NCBI GenBank assembly: GCA_030549495.1
Contig: JAUIRK010000701.1
Span: 62,001-126,000, forward strand
Source of the DNA: Nectonema munidae
Taxonomy: Eukaryota; Nematomorpha; Nectonematoida; Nectonematidae
Reading direction: 5' to 3'
DNA length: 64,000 nucleotides
The notes beneath the pieces were generated by a model. The model saw nothing but the letters and a program-made list of their open reading frames with translations, was not told where the DNA came from and did not search any database. This document shows, piece after piece, positions 1 through 11,734 of the stretch (position 1 is the first letter of the stretch; each line of letters opens with the position of its first letter). Both the position numbers and the translations under genes were made by a program.

Positions 1-272
1 CTAAATGGTTGGTTATCTAATAATTACAAATAGCATTGAAAGCATGATGAAAAATTATAGTTAAGTTTAGCATTTTAATGGATTGAATCCACGAGCCGCC
101 ACTACTACATGTATATAAACTTGTTTGCAAAAAATATTGTGCTGATTTTATTGAATTAGGTTAGGTATTCTGAAAATAGCAGTAAACAATTTTTCTTGAT
201 CTTATCCTACTAATTTTGCCTTCAATTTAAATCCTGCTAAAATTATTGTGCTTATTTAGAATTTATCATAAA

Positions 273-2110
273 ATGCCTAAAAGAAAATGCAATTTTGCTA
301 GTGATATTAAAAGAGAATATCCATTTTTATAAGAAACTGTTGAGAACAAAGTTCTTTGCAATTATTGTAAATCTGTTTTTTCAATTAGCCATGGTGGAAG
401 CTCAGATATTAAAGACCACTTTGAAACTAAGAAACACAAATCTTCTCTTGAGACAGTAATGTCGTCATCTCGTGTGACAAACTTTTCAAAAGCTGCCTCT
501 TCTGATGAGACTCTACTCTTAGCAGCGAAGGAAGCTACTTTTGCGTATCACACGGCTATTAATGGACAGTCTTTCAGAAGTTCAGATTGTACCTCTAAGC
601 TAGTTTCAAAATTATTTGAACCTAAATTTGCTCTTTGAAGAACAGAATGTGAATCAGTGGTTACAAATTGCATTGCCCCGATGATAGCTGCTGAACTACG
701 TCAAGAATTAAATAAAGCAAATTTTATTTCGGCTTTTATTTTGGTGTAAAAGTGAAAATTTTAGAATTGACATCACTTGGAGGTAAAACAGCTGCAATAC
801 TCAGCAAATACCTGGTTTCGGTTCTCAAGCAAAATGATCTTAAAGAAAAACTTGCTGTGTTTTGCGCAGATAATTGTAACATCGACTTTGGAGCTTTGAA
901 AAGAAGAGAACAGAATAATTTTTTCTTTATAAAGTAAAAGAAAATATTCAAAGAAATATGACAGGAGTTGGATGTGCTGCTCACATTGTGCACAATTGCA
1001 TTCAACATGCTGTAGATAATCTCCCCGTAGCTGTCGAAAGCCTTGTTGTAAAAATCTACAAGTTTTTTCATATATACACTGTTCGCGTTATAGAGCTCAA
1101 ACAATTTTGCTACTTTGTTGATATTGAATATCAGAGAATTTTGCAGCACGGAAATACCAGATTTCTTTCTTTGCTACCAGGTTTAAAAAGAATACTTGAA
1201 ATGTTTAAAGTATTAAGAATTTAGTCAAACTCCCAAGAAGGTTGTCCTACGCTAATCAAAAACTGTTTTGAAGACCCAACTCAGGAGCTCTATTTAAAAT
1301 TCGTTCATGAGCAGTTGAAATACTTCAATCAGACTATTTTAAAGCTAGAAAAAGAACGCATCAATGCTCTAGAAGTAGTGCTTATTCTTTCAGAACTAAA
1401 GCAGCAAAGAAAGAAAATAACTTATTGTCATCCCAAGCAATGGTGCTCATGAGAAAGCTAGAAGAGGCAGGTGAAGTAAACGTGGAAAGGTTTTACAAAG
1501 AAGCAAGAAACTTTTATGATAGGTGTCTATCTTATCTTGGTCTTTATGATGAAGCTTATGAAGATTTGCATTCTCACCGTTGGGTTGACCTTAAGGCGGA
1601 ATTATGGTGTGAACAAGTGTTTGAATCTACAAAAAAGATCAACGTAATGTTTAGGAAGCAGATGATTGACAGCGACTCTCTCTCTTTGATGAGGAAGTAG
1701 TTGCAAAAAAGCATATTTCTAAATGTTGCAAGGAAGAGCTGGCAGAAAGCATCTCTTGAACAGAGATGAGTCCAGATATTTAAAAAATTTGAAGAAAAAA
1801 ACGTTGAAAGAATTTTTTCCATCATTAATAACATGTGGTCTGATCAAAGAAGTAAAATGCTGTAGCAGAATGTGAAAGGCCTGCAAAATTAATTCGAATC
1901 TTTCTTGCTGCGATTTTTACGAGAAAGTTAAATCCAACAAAAACTTTTTGAAAAAAGTTTTGTCTACAGATAAATATGATTGGGCGAATATATAAATTTA
2001 TACAGTATATATAGGTTATTTATACAGATTATAAATAAACATGTCTGTGTATTTTTATTTTTTTTATCTGATAAAGGCCTTTGTTCTGAAGCGTCCCGGT
2101 TTTTAATTTC
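273..2110 (+). mobile_element. hAT-type transposase pseudogene with BED zinc finger
   Basis: Decayed DNA transposon gene. The ATG at 273 opens with MPKRKCNF. A BED-type zinc finger follows (CNYC at about 357-368, HFETKKH at about 417-437), a DNA-binding module common in hAT transposases. Further conserved-looking stretches lie at 812-930 (FCADNCN), 958-1224 (GCAAHIVHNCIQHAVDN) and 1425-1700. A C-terminal NVERIFSIINN patch near 1800-1860 resembles the hAT dimerisation region. In-frame stops occur early (codon 20 and several later) and the frame shifts more than once, so it cannot make a full transposase. The terminal 200 bp recur at 58122-58252, showing an interspersed family. I could not find clear terminal inverted repeats or a target duplication. 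Family assignment to hAT is inference from the BED finger and the overall pattern. Confidence 0.75.
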
Positions 2111-2125
2111 AAAAATATGGTAAGT
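1914..2125 (+). repeat. 3' terminal region of the hAT element, repeated near 58.1 kb
   Basis: This tail runs from TTTTACGAGAAAGT to AAAATATGGTAAGTCTA. It recurs in the same orientation at 58122-58252, sharing TGAAAAAAGTTTTGTCTACA, ATCTGATAAAGG and a block beginning TTGTTCTGAAGCG. The second copy lacks the coding part and about 60 bp of the tail, so it is a solo, shortened end. Confidence 0.75.
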
Positions 2126-3784
2126 CTAATTAATATCAATACATATATTACATAAAGGGAAATTATTGAAATTTTAACTCCACTCCGACGTTGTAAGACA
2201 TTCAAGACCCTTTCCTTCTCCCTTTACCAACTTTGACAAACTCTTGTATTTAATATTACCATAGGTCGCTCCTACCCTCTCCTTAAATCTCCCATTTTTA
2301 AACCTAATGAGGAAACATACATTGGTTCATAAATACCAGATGATTCACTAACTTTTTCCGAAAACCCTTGAATTACATTTAGGCAATTAAAATCGGTTAG
2401 CATTCTTAATTGAAATATTTTCTTATAGGCTCAATAGATATTAAAATAGTCAAATATAATTTAAAAAAGATCTCATCTGTTAAACTACCTTCATGAACAA
2501 ATGGACCCGCTAATTCAATTTTCAATACTATAAAAAATACTATAATCAATACTATAAAAGGTGTAAAAAATTATTTTATCAACACCTATTCCCTTTTCCC
2601 TCCCACCTTGCACATGTAACTTTAAGTAAAATATATGTATAGCAGATTCTTAGCAAAAGACAAAGACTCTTTAAATATGGCATATACTGTAAATACTTTT
2701 TGTTTTATTGGATATGAAGAAGAATACAGACTCACAATGGAAAGTTGATATATAAGATATCGTTTAATTACAAAGAAAAGCAGGAGTTAAAAGATTTTTC
2801 TTAGCCTCTCCTCAACCCAATTTTTAACCAGCCCAGTTCATATCCAATTAATTTGTTTAGATGGATTGATTACTCTGTATTTAGACACTTTGCCTCTTGA
2901 AATTAAATTTAAAAATTTATAAATGTTAACATTTTTAGCAACAAAATGGTAAAAAATAGATTATTAACATAGAAAAGCAAAAAATCATCTTTTATATTCT
3001 TATATTTTATTCTCTAAATTAAACGGAATAAATACATGATAATGAAAGAGTCTTTTCTTAAAAGAATACAAGAAATTCAAAATAAACTCTACACAAATTT
3101 AACGAATTTGATTCAATGAAGAGCACAAAATAATTAAGTTATAAAAGATACTCTATAATATTTTTACTCTACTCAAATGAGTACAGCAGTCCCTAATGGG
3201 TTTAAGTCAATCTTATTTAAAGGCAAATCTAGAATTTACCATTATCCACGATATCACAAAAAAATCGACTTAATACGGTGTATTTTTAATGATTGATCAT
3301 TTGAAAAGCTCTATCTCTGTATTTAATAACTTCAAGAATTAATAATTCATTTTTTTGGATTTGCTATTCTTAATAAATGAAAAGATTTTGATTGTTCAAA
3401 AATTATTTTTTTTTATGAAAAAAAGTATATTCCCGGTTTTTATCCTGATTTTCTTACCCTGAAGAAATCAAAGATTTTTACGGTAAGATACGTAAAAGAT
3501 AAGCGCTCTTTCGATACGTTTATAACCTTCTTAGTAATCATATACTAGACATTAATATTATTTTGCATTTTGATAGCGTTCGTGTTAGGATTGTATCTTT
3601 TACCTAGCTGTATTTATATAGTTGAAATATACTTTCTTGTTTAATAACATATATCAATGTATAGTCATTCAGTACATGATGGGCCATTCTTAGTATTTAG
3701 TGGGATGGAAAACCCAGGTACATCCAAGACTCAGCATTCTGGTCGGGACATTGATATCGGTAAGTATATTTGCGAACGTCACAA
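2126..3784. other. AT-rich stretch without a recognisable gene
   Basis: I see no coding region or named repeat here. A short open frame starting at 3657 ends in a consensus-like splice donor (GTAAGTAT at about 3760) and could be a single exon of an unknown gene. Its few residues match nothing I recognise. Confidence 0.4.
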
Positions 3785-3810
3785 AAGAAGAAGAAGAAGA
3801 AGAAGAAGAA
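3785..3810 (+). repeat. (AAG)n microsatellite
   Basis: About eight AAG units in a row. In one frame it reads as a run of arginines, which is an artefact of the repeat. Confidence 0.9.
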
Positions 3811-4421
3811 ATTTATTATATCATAAAATAATGGACAGGAAAAAAAAAATATATATATATACAACTAGATGATACGTGAACATGCAAATCATTTTCTGGT
3901 ATGGATATAGAAAAAAAAGATGCCTTATGTTTAAAATGATATATATATTTTTTTTTTCTTAAGGATTGAAATTTCTTTTTTTTGAACTTTTTTTGATTTT
4001 TGAACGTCACAAAAATTTTAACTGTATATTGTTTAAGGGAAAAAAATCATTAAGAAAACATATAAGCTTAGTGAACTAGAATATTTAATAAAATTTATAT
4101 GGCTTAGTGTAATATTAGTTAAAGATTTATATGCTTAGTTAATATGTTCTTCAAATATCTTTCACATTAATTAATATAAATTATAAAAATTGAATAATTA
4201 ATTCAATGGTTCTCCAAATATATACAAAAATGTGTGTGGATAGTATGTCTTCTCTAAATTCAATATTTTATTTTTTTCAAGATATACGTTGTGATTCATA
4301 CTAAGTAAAATTAAACTTCATTGGAGATCCTCTCTCAAATAATTGCAACTGTGAATCTGTTCAAAAATACACGGATTTCTATAGGCCGATGAGATAAAAG
4401 ACCATCAATAAGGATGAGGAG

Positions 4422-5990
4422 CAGTGCCCGCACTAAGCAAGAATTTTAAGGGGCTTAATTTTGGCGTTGATTTTTGAACTATCAGATTTAGTATCCCATA
4501 TTCATGCTATAATATGTGTAGATAAACTTAATATTTTATATATAAATAACTAAAACAAACTAAAAATACACACAATTTATTTTTAAACAAACAGCCTCCT
4601 TAAAAATTTGGAAAATTCAGATAAAAATTCTTCAAAAGTAAGAATACGCAGATTTCCTCTGAAAGAATTATTATCAGCGCTTATTTTCTTTCAGATAACA
4701 TTGACTGCCTTCATGGCGTTAATATTCTCTTCAAAGTTGGGAATGCTCTTTTACAAGAGGAAGTGCTGAGGCCAAGAGTAATTGCAGCTGAAAAACATAC
4801 ATTTTTAACTGATCATTTATTTTACGTACTTACTACTTTATCATTACCAATATATGAATAGAAAACTTCCTTTACGGCTTCTTCAATTGGACTTAAGGCT
4901 TCTATCACATCTTCAATTGGATCTGTAGTTAAATCATTAAGTTTGCTTTTTAAAAAAATTTTTAGTTACCAAAAAAAATGTTTTTATAAGCTGAGTATAA
5001 ATGTATATCCAATTTTAAAACTACTTCGCCTGAGGTGAGAAGAGTTTAAAGTCTTTTTTGGAATCAATCAAATCCAAAATTGGCTTTAGCTCCAATGGAT
5101 CCAAAAAATTAGGAGATTTAGGTAACAAACAGTTAACTGATTGAAACAAATTTATATTTTCTTCGTTGAATCTTAAAAAGAGAATGACAATAAAAAAATT
5201 TTTATTAAAAATTTTGAAACCTATTTGTTGTTTCATTGATAACAGAATCGAGAGAGTTATACACATTTCTTCTCAAACAAAGCTTATCATCCAAACCATT
5301 TTGTTTATCATTTGAAAAATGAAAATTTAATGATTAATCAGCTAATTTTTTGGTAAGAATTTTTTCCTCGAGTCTTTATATTTTTCCTTAAATAATATTT
5401 GGGAATATTTATATATTTCTTGAAAAGTTGAATCCAAATTTCCTTTCTTTTGTTTAAAAACTTCAATAGTCGAAGGAATAAGATCACAAGCTTGGGCCAA
5501 ATCATTTGAGTTACCCTTTAAAAATGATTTCTTATAATTTAAAATCTAATTTTATTAACTATACCTGAAACAGTGTATTTGCATGGATGAAACCTTCAAG
5601 AATTTCTTTAACAAGGAAAGCCATAAAAACATAGTCAATTTTTTCAAACTTACGTAAAATGTATCCCCTATTTATTGCTAACTCAACATTTGTATCATTT
5701 TGTAATTTTTTCAAACTTTCAAATATATCTTCATAATTATTAATAATTGTTTTGGTAACAAGGTATCTATTGCTTTTTGAAAGAAACATTAACAATTTTA
5801 AATATAAAATAAAAATAGCTAACTTGAAAGAGAAAAAGATAAACTTTAAAAAAGGGCATAATTGTTTTGACATTTTTTACTCTTTCACCTCTTTAACAAA
5901 CTCTTCTAATTCATTTTGAAGTTCTCAAAAAAAATATTTATTTAAAAAAACTATTTATTGTGCAAAAAGTGAAGTTGTTGAATGTGGATT
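4422..5990 (-). mobile_element. hAT transposase remnant (ZMYM1-like) with one terminal repeat
   Basis: Minus-strand fragment of a hAT DNA transposon. Reading from 5873 downward, an IINNYEDIFESL...KFEKIDYVFMAFLVKEIL block matches the region after the RW motif in ZMYM1-like transposases. A short intron-like gap (about 5527-5571, GT..AG on the minus strand) follows, then GNSNDLAQACDLIP. Near 4690-4800 lies the C-terminal dimerisation signature (ITLGLSTSSCKRAFPTLKR), which is diagnostic for hAT. Several stops and frame breaks separate these blocks. The left edge at 4422 starts CAGTGCCCGCACTAA, nearly the same terminal repeat as the complete MITE at 38684-39003. The other end, with the BED finger and the first catalytic residue, is missing. 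Confidence 0.75.
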
Positions 5991-6229
5991 TTCAAAAAGA
6001 AATGAAGTGGTTGAGCAAGAACAGTCTGTGTAAAGAGAAAAGAATGCGTTGTCTTGTCAACTAATACTGATGTAAATAGGCAGATTGATTGATGGAAACA
6101 CTGGCGAGAAAGTCGCCAGATGAGGATGAGGTCGATTTGCTAAATAGAAACAAATTTTCCAAAAGTGATAATAAAAAAATAAAAAACTGACCACAAACAA
6201 AAGATAAACATTAACCGCAATTTAAATCT

Positions 6230-6590
6230 AGGGCGACAAAAATATTTTTAGAATCAATTAGTATGTTCGATTTGTTGTATATGGATAAATATATTTTAAA
6301 ATAATGATAAAATGTGTTTGGCGTTAAGTTACCTGTCGAAGCTAATTTACTGATAGGTAAAATATTTTGGGTAAATTAATCGCCAAAATTTAATTTATCA
6401 AATTAATTAAGACAATATTAAGATAAAAAAATGTGTAATTAAAATTTATTTTTAAGTTTATATATTCCACATTGATTGACAGCTTTGATTGATTTTGATG
6501 ATAAATAAATGACACTATCAGAATAGGAATCAATTATTTAATACGTTATTGCGAAAATTTTGTAAAAATATTTAACATTTTAAAAAAGTA
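6230..6590. repeat. Flank block X, copy 1 (also at 30900-31310)
   Basis: Shared diverged blocks include ATATGGATAA..TATTTTAAAA, the almost exact GAAGCTAATTTACTGA, and GCGA(A)AATTTTGTAAAAAT. Both copies lie roughly 150-170 bp beyond the 3' end of a minus-strand H1 gene, so they look like duplicated H1 flanks. No coding potential seen. Confidence 0.65.
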
Positions 6591-6865
6591 GGGGGTAGAT
6601 AAATAGCACCCCCTCCCCCATCGCCACTTAGCAATTAAAATTAGCAAGGCAGGAATAGGGTTAAAAAGATAAAATTCATTTAAATGGTAGAAAGATAATA
6701 CTTTTATTAAATAATAAATAGAAAAATATATACACCTTTGAAATAGTTTATTTCTTTTTGAAAGAAGCTGCTTTTTTAACTGATTTCTTAGATTTTAGAG
6801 TGGGTGTTGTAGCTTTTTTTGTGACTTTCTTCCTGCTTGACTCAGATTTACTTTTAAGAGAAATC

Positions 6866-7021
6866 GGTACTTATGGGTTATCTCCCCCCCCCCTCACTCC
6901 AAAAAATTTTTTTTTAAATTTTATTTGAATTTAAATGATGAGTAAAATTAATAAATTACTTGTTTAAACAGGAGTCCAATACAAACTAATAAAAAAAAGT
7001 CTAAAATAAGCAATAAGTACC
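6866..7021. mobile_element. MITE with GGTACTTAT termini, inside the H1 remnant
   Basis: Starts GGTACTTATGGGTTATCTCC and ends AATAAGTACC, giving 9-bp inverted ends. The same termini bound the copy at 17355-17456, and internal TTATCTCCC..CCCACTCTAAAAAAAT pieces occur near 11560 and 12455. No coding content; superfamily not assigned. Confidence 0.7.
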
Positions 7022-7029
7022 ATTGTCTC

Positions 7030-7078
7030 TACCAAAATCTCCAAGTTCTAAAGTTTTAGGGGATTTTGACTAGATACC
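7030..7078. mobile_element. Fragment of the CTAGTCAAAAT MITE family
   Basis: CTACCAAAATCTCC...GGGGATTTTGACTAGATACC is one end of the family seen whole at 15700-15791. It abuts the first conserved bases of the H1 remnant promoter. Confidence 0.65.
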
Positions 7079-7530
7079 AGTGTCTTTAGCGAACCGATAC
7101 GAATACACTAAGCGTGCGAAGAAACGTTTCCTCTTTTCGCGCATTTTGCGCTTTTTCGTGCAAGTTTCCCAACTTTAACGTCCGATTTCTACACTTGTTA
7201 ATCCACTTTTCGTCATTTTCAAAGCTCATGGACTTGAAGAGTCGTGTGAACTTTTAGAAAAAGTTTTAAAAATTTAAAAAAGATAAATTACTGTAGGAAT
7301 TATTTGATTTTTTTGAAAAATAATGCAACCTTATATAGAAAATTGTGAAGTTTTCTTTAAATAAAAGAATAAAGATCAATTTTTTTTACTCAAAAGTCTT
7401 CAATATAAAAAAGTTTAGACATTTTTATTCTTGAAACAAAATTTCGTTGTATTATTTGGAATATTGAGCATAAAAATTTGTGTTTTTCGTTGTCACACAT
7501 GCACAAGCATTTTGGTACCTAATTTTAGTT

Positions 7531-8153
7531 TTTATTATAACAATGTTCAAAAAAAGAACCAAAATGTTGAGATTTAATTTAAAAATAAATTTTTGACAGA
7601 ATATATATTTGGAATGAAAAAAAAATCTAAAATAGCAACGTGTTTGAATTGATCAATGAACTGTGTTTGTATCTCATGAATAGAAGCGTATTAAACAGAA
7701 AATAATTAACAATTTTTGATTTTTTTTTATACATACCAAGAAATATATATTATATTTGATTTTAGATATCTTTCAGGTAAAAAAAATTAAATTTACATTA
7801 CTTTTATTAGTGATTATATGAATTTGAATGTAAAAATGGTCAATATTTCTTATAAAAGTGTGTAATATATGAAATTCATAGCTTTTAAAAAAATTAAAAA
7901 TATATTTTCTAAAAATATGTTTACTTATCTTTATAGTTTTGCTTTTAAAAATGTGGAAATAGAAACTAAAACTCCTGATTTGGGCCGAATAAATTAGGAA
8001 ACTTGCACAAAATAACACAAAATGAGTTAAAACGATGACACAGTTTCGCTCGCAAAGTGCATTCGTATCGGTTCTCTTATAATTGCTATATAAGAACGCG
8101 CGTGTGCACTTATTCATTCTTTGTTTCTTCTTTTTTACTTCGAGTTCTTACAA
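7531..8153 (+). promoter_or_regulatory. Upstream region and promoter of H1 gene A1
   Basis: Block shared with the other A genes. From distal to proximal it contains GGAAACTTGCACAAAATAAC at 7997, a GCACAAA/ACACAAA pair resembling the vertebrate H1-box (AAACACA), TTTCGCTCGCAAAGTGCATT, the element ATTCGTATCGGT (about 8071), and TATATAA at 8087-8093. The ATG lies about 60 bp after the TATA box. The function of the ATTCGTATCGGT element is inferred from its conservation in all seven H1 upstream regions, including subtype B. Confidence 0.75.
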
Positions 8154-8774
8154 ATGTTTACTGTTGCAGTTTCCTCACGAAAGAAGATCGCAAGCAAGGT
8201 TAAGAAGCCAACGGCTAAAAAAGTTCCTGCTTCTCATCCTCCTTTCAACAAAATGGTTTCAGAAGGAATCAAAGCTTTGGGAGAAAAGAAGGGCTCATCT
8301 AAGGTGGCGCTGGAGAAGTATATAACTGCCAATTACAATGTTGGTGACAATAAAGTAATGGTTAATGCTCATCTCAAAAAAGCTATAAAGAGTGGAGTCA
8401 AATCTGGTCAGTTTAAACAGGTAAAAATACTTTCATTTTTTAATTAAATTATATACCATTGACAAACCCTTATTTAAAATATTCAAAATTTAATGTGCCT
8501 TTTTTTTAATTAGGTTAAAGGTGTTGGTGCAACAGGATCTTTTAAATTGGCGACTGACGCCAAATCCACGAAATCTGAAAAATCTAAAGACAAAAAAACA
8601 AAGAAAGTGAGTGTGCCCAAAGAAACAGCAAAGAAACAAACTACAAAGTCTTCAAAGAGTAAAACTCCAACTAAAAAGACGTCTGTAAAGAGCAAATCAA
8701 AATCTACTCAAAAGAAAGTTACAAAAAAGGTCACTCCAAAAGTAAAGAAAGTAGTTACTCCTAAAAAGAAATGA
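8154..8774 (+). CDS. Linker histone H1, subtype A (copy A1)
   Basis: Linker histone: binds DNA at the nucleosome entry/exit and compacts chromatin in the nucleus. Exons 8154-8420 and 8514-8774, joined across a 93-bp phase-0 GT..AG intron, give 175 aa. A short basic N-tail is followed by a winged-helix domain from about residue 24 (SHPPFNKMVSEGIKALGEK) to GVGATGSFKL near residue 101, then a lysine-rich tail with several TPK/TPKK motifs typical of CDK-site-bearing H1 tails. The intron falls after residue 89, inside the winged helix. It ends with AATAAA at 8827-8832; I see no histone 3' stem-loop. Oddities: the N-terminus reads MFTVAVSSRKK, where the other A copies read MSTVAVPSPKK or MSTIAVPSPKK, so this copy has lost the N-terminal SPKK site. 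Its 3' flank to about 8950 matches that of the inverted copy A3. Confidence 0.95.
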
Positions 8775-8959
8775 TTTTTAAAGTTTAACTTCAGATATAT
8801 TTTATTTTAAATTAAAACGTTTATTTAATAAATATTTTTACTGTTATCACGTTTTTTTTCACATCCGATCATCTAAACTTTTATCGAGTTACAGAAAATA
8901 TTTTAAAAATTAGATGGAGAAAATTCAAAGGTCAGTTTTTTTTAAGTATTCTGAGTAAA

Positions 8960-11730
8960 TTTCAATCACTTTTTGAAAAAGCATTTTTAATCGAGGTTTT
9001 GTAACACGTAATCAAAATGGTTGAGAGCCTCAAGTGAATATTAGTATCAATATATGCATGCCGAATTGATTGCTTCCTCAATAATTTCTTTATATGGACA
9101 TATGCTTCTAGTACAGTTCATTTTTTTCATAAAATACAAATCATTATGATATTCAGGAGCTTGTTATTGGAGTGAGGCAGTGTTAGTTTCCCCCATTTTT
9201 TGGTTGGAGGAGACGTACTATATTTTTAGGGTTTTCTTCATAAAGAAATTTTCAAAAGTTTAAACAATAATAATAAATAAATAGTCAAAAGTTGACAGGG
9301 GGTAAATTAAGCAAAAAAAGGTTGACATCAATTGTGAATGACCCCATTCCTATTTTTAGATATAATAAACAATTATGTCAATTTGTAGATTTTACCCTTC
9401 CAATAATAATGTAGCTTTTTTTCGAATAAAAATTATTTTTTTGAAAGCGTTAATAATGTCGATGAATTAACAGTTTCATTATGCGAGCGATAGAACATTT
9501 ACAATTGAATAAATTTTTAAATAGTTACTGCTTTTGAAGGAAATAGACTGACAAACAGGATCTAAAATTGGGTGAATACAACAGGTTACACCTGATTTTG
9601 TTGTTTGGGACTTTCCCATTAGGACATGGAAAGACAGTAATTACTACTTATCGCATGTAATTATCTTTATCTCTCATTATTTCTTTTCACCAGTATTTCA
9701 AAAATCAAGAATATAGAAATTAAATGCCACATATAACAAAAAATATATCATTAGATTTTTCGTTATGCTACATTTATTTCATATGCTCTTGATTGATGAA
9801 CTCTTCTAATTTTCATCTGCCAGTCTACAATGATATGTTATTCTTATTGTCTCTAAGTTTCTTATTCAACCAGAAATAAATTTTATTGGCTGGACTAATG
9901 ATGTTAAAAACGTAGAAAATCACAATTTCAGTCATTAACTTCATGTTTAGTTAAATGACCAATTTAGATCCAATAAAAAAATATACATAGTGTACTGCCA
10001 TATGAAATTCAAAAGAGTTCACCAATCAAGAGCATATAAACTCAAAGCGAAATGACTAAAATCTAATCACAGATTTTATAGTTCTTGATATGTTTTATAA
10101 CAAGGATTACATACTTTTGTATTCCACATTATTATTTTTTAAAGAAGTTAACTCATCCAAATATGAATTTTATGTGTTTTCAAAAATAAACTTTCTTTTT
10201 AAAAAGTTTGTTTGCAATGATCTTTGCAAATTTTATTAGTGGACCAATTTTATCACGGAAAAAAGATCATCAGAGTTCAAAATCTTAAAATGAACTTAAA
10301 ATCGTTTTTACTGATGCAGCTTTGACAGAAAAAGAGCGAATTTTAGGAGCGTAAAGTATCTATATATGTGTAATCTTCTGATCTGCCTCAATTCCAATGA
10401 TATACTGAGAGGCTATTTAAACTTTATCATGCCATGTGGAAACCGATTTTGTTATTTGATATGAGACATATTTATTGTAGTTTTTCATAATTTGAAAAAC
10501 TTGGCTAAAAGTTCATATTGTATACTTCAACAAAAAACTTTTTTTTGAAAAATAATATTGTTTCATAAATTATGAGTGATTTTTGCTCTTTTTTTAAACT
10601 GTTTTGGTGCGGTTACATTATTTTCAATTTCTTTAAAAAAATAAAAAATTAGATATTTATTAAAAAAAAAACATTCAATAAACTTACGAAATGTTAAAAA
10701 TAAAAAAAATAAAATTTATTTCCAAAAATTATTACAGAAAAATTATTTAAAAATAGATGATGGGAACATCTTCATATTTTGAAAGGAGTTTTAGAAAAAA
10801 AAATTTTAAGCATTTTTTTTCTTTTTCTTTTAGCTAAAAAATAAAATAATATAGTTTTTCAAAATATAATTATATACCAAAAGATAGTTCGATTCAGGGA
10901 CACTTCTACCTCAAGACAATTCGCGCATGAAAAATACAAGAATATTCAATTTGGCTTAAAGTCAAAGAATAGTCAAGAAAGAAAGTTCTAAAAATACAGA
11001 AAGAGATTTTTAGATTAGCCTAGCTTAAAAGATAAAAAAAATAATTTTACTTTTTAAACATTTAAATTAAAAATTGATAAATCCCGAGAAGGAAAAAGAT
11101 TTCCGGGAGCTAGATTGTTAAAAAATAGTGAAGGATGCGGGAAAAGAAACAAATATTAACACGTTTCGTAAACATAACCATGTAAAATGGCAAAATTTTT
11201 CTGACAAAAATCAATGGATATATATTCCCATCATTTTACAGTTAAGTGGTGAAAAGCAAAACTCAGCCAATTCATACTTTGACCTTTAAATGAAAGAGGA
11301 GAGCAGATAAATTAGGGCGTTTGACCAAATTCTGCCAATTGACATTTTGGCCTCTAAATGATATTGAACAAGAACCGAATTGCGTTGAGAAAGAATTAAC
11401 CAGAAGTTTAATTTTCTTGAGACGGAATTGTCACGAAACCTCAAAAATCACTTTATCATAAGTAGTTGGTTAATTCTTCAGTTAGCTGATTAGTTTAATT
11501 TTTAATATTTTCCTTAATTTTGCGAAGATTTAAAAAAGTATAGTCTTTCCGTTACTTTTATGTTATCTCCCACTCTAAAAAAATAAAAAAAAAGCAAAGG
11601 ATATTTTCTAAAATTGGAAGAACAGAAAATTTCCTATTTTCATTAGTAGACGATTATTATATCATTAGTTTTTTAGAATGATTTTTTTACGATTAAGTCA
11701 AATATGTAATGAAGACAATTCTAGCATTTC
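8960..11730. other. AT-rich spacer without a recognisable gene
   Basis: About 2.8 kb between H1 copy A1 and a Merlin fragment. Apart from a MITE fragment at 9285-9345 I recognise nothing coding. Many poly-A/T tracts and stops occur in all frames. Confidence 0.5.
9285..9345. mobile_element. Right-end fragment of the GGGGTCGTTCAC MITE
   Basis: GTTGACAGGGGG...GGTTGACATCAATTGTGAATGACCCC matches one end of the complete copies at 19344-19494 and 40883-41016 with a few changes. The left end is not recognisable. Confidence 0.6.
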
Positions 11731-11734
11731 TTTT

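Larger units (their letters stand above)
6748..7530 (-). pseudogene. Linker histone H1 remnant, subtype B (exon 1 lost)
   Basis: Gutted minus-strand H1 copy. The end of exon 2 is intact at 6748-6866: it reads ...KSKSESSRKKVTKKATTP to a TAA stop, close to the C-terminus of the B gene at 18922-19816, with TTTATT (AATAAA on the minus strand) just beyond at about 6703. The upstream region survives at 7090-7530 and matches the B promoters (GAACCGATACGAATACAC, then the GTTTCCCAACTTTAACG block, then the far-upstream block). TATA box, exon 1 and intron are gone. In their place lie a GGTACTTAT-type MITE (6866-7021) and part of another MITE (7030-7078). It faces away from the A gene at 8154, so the pair was once a divergent B/A gene pair. 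A functional product is not possible. Confidence 0.85.

Noticed and set aside
3657-3872. 71-codon open frame ending in an arginine run
   Set aside because: The arginine run comes from an (AAG)n microsatellite and the rest matches no family I know.
7773-8117. 114-codon minus-strand open frame upstream of H1 A1 (similar frames at 13059 and 32115)
   Set aside because: Recurs only because the H1 upstream block is duplicated; AT-rich, no motif, overlaps the promoter.
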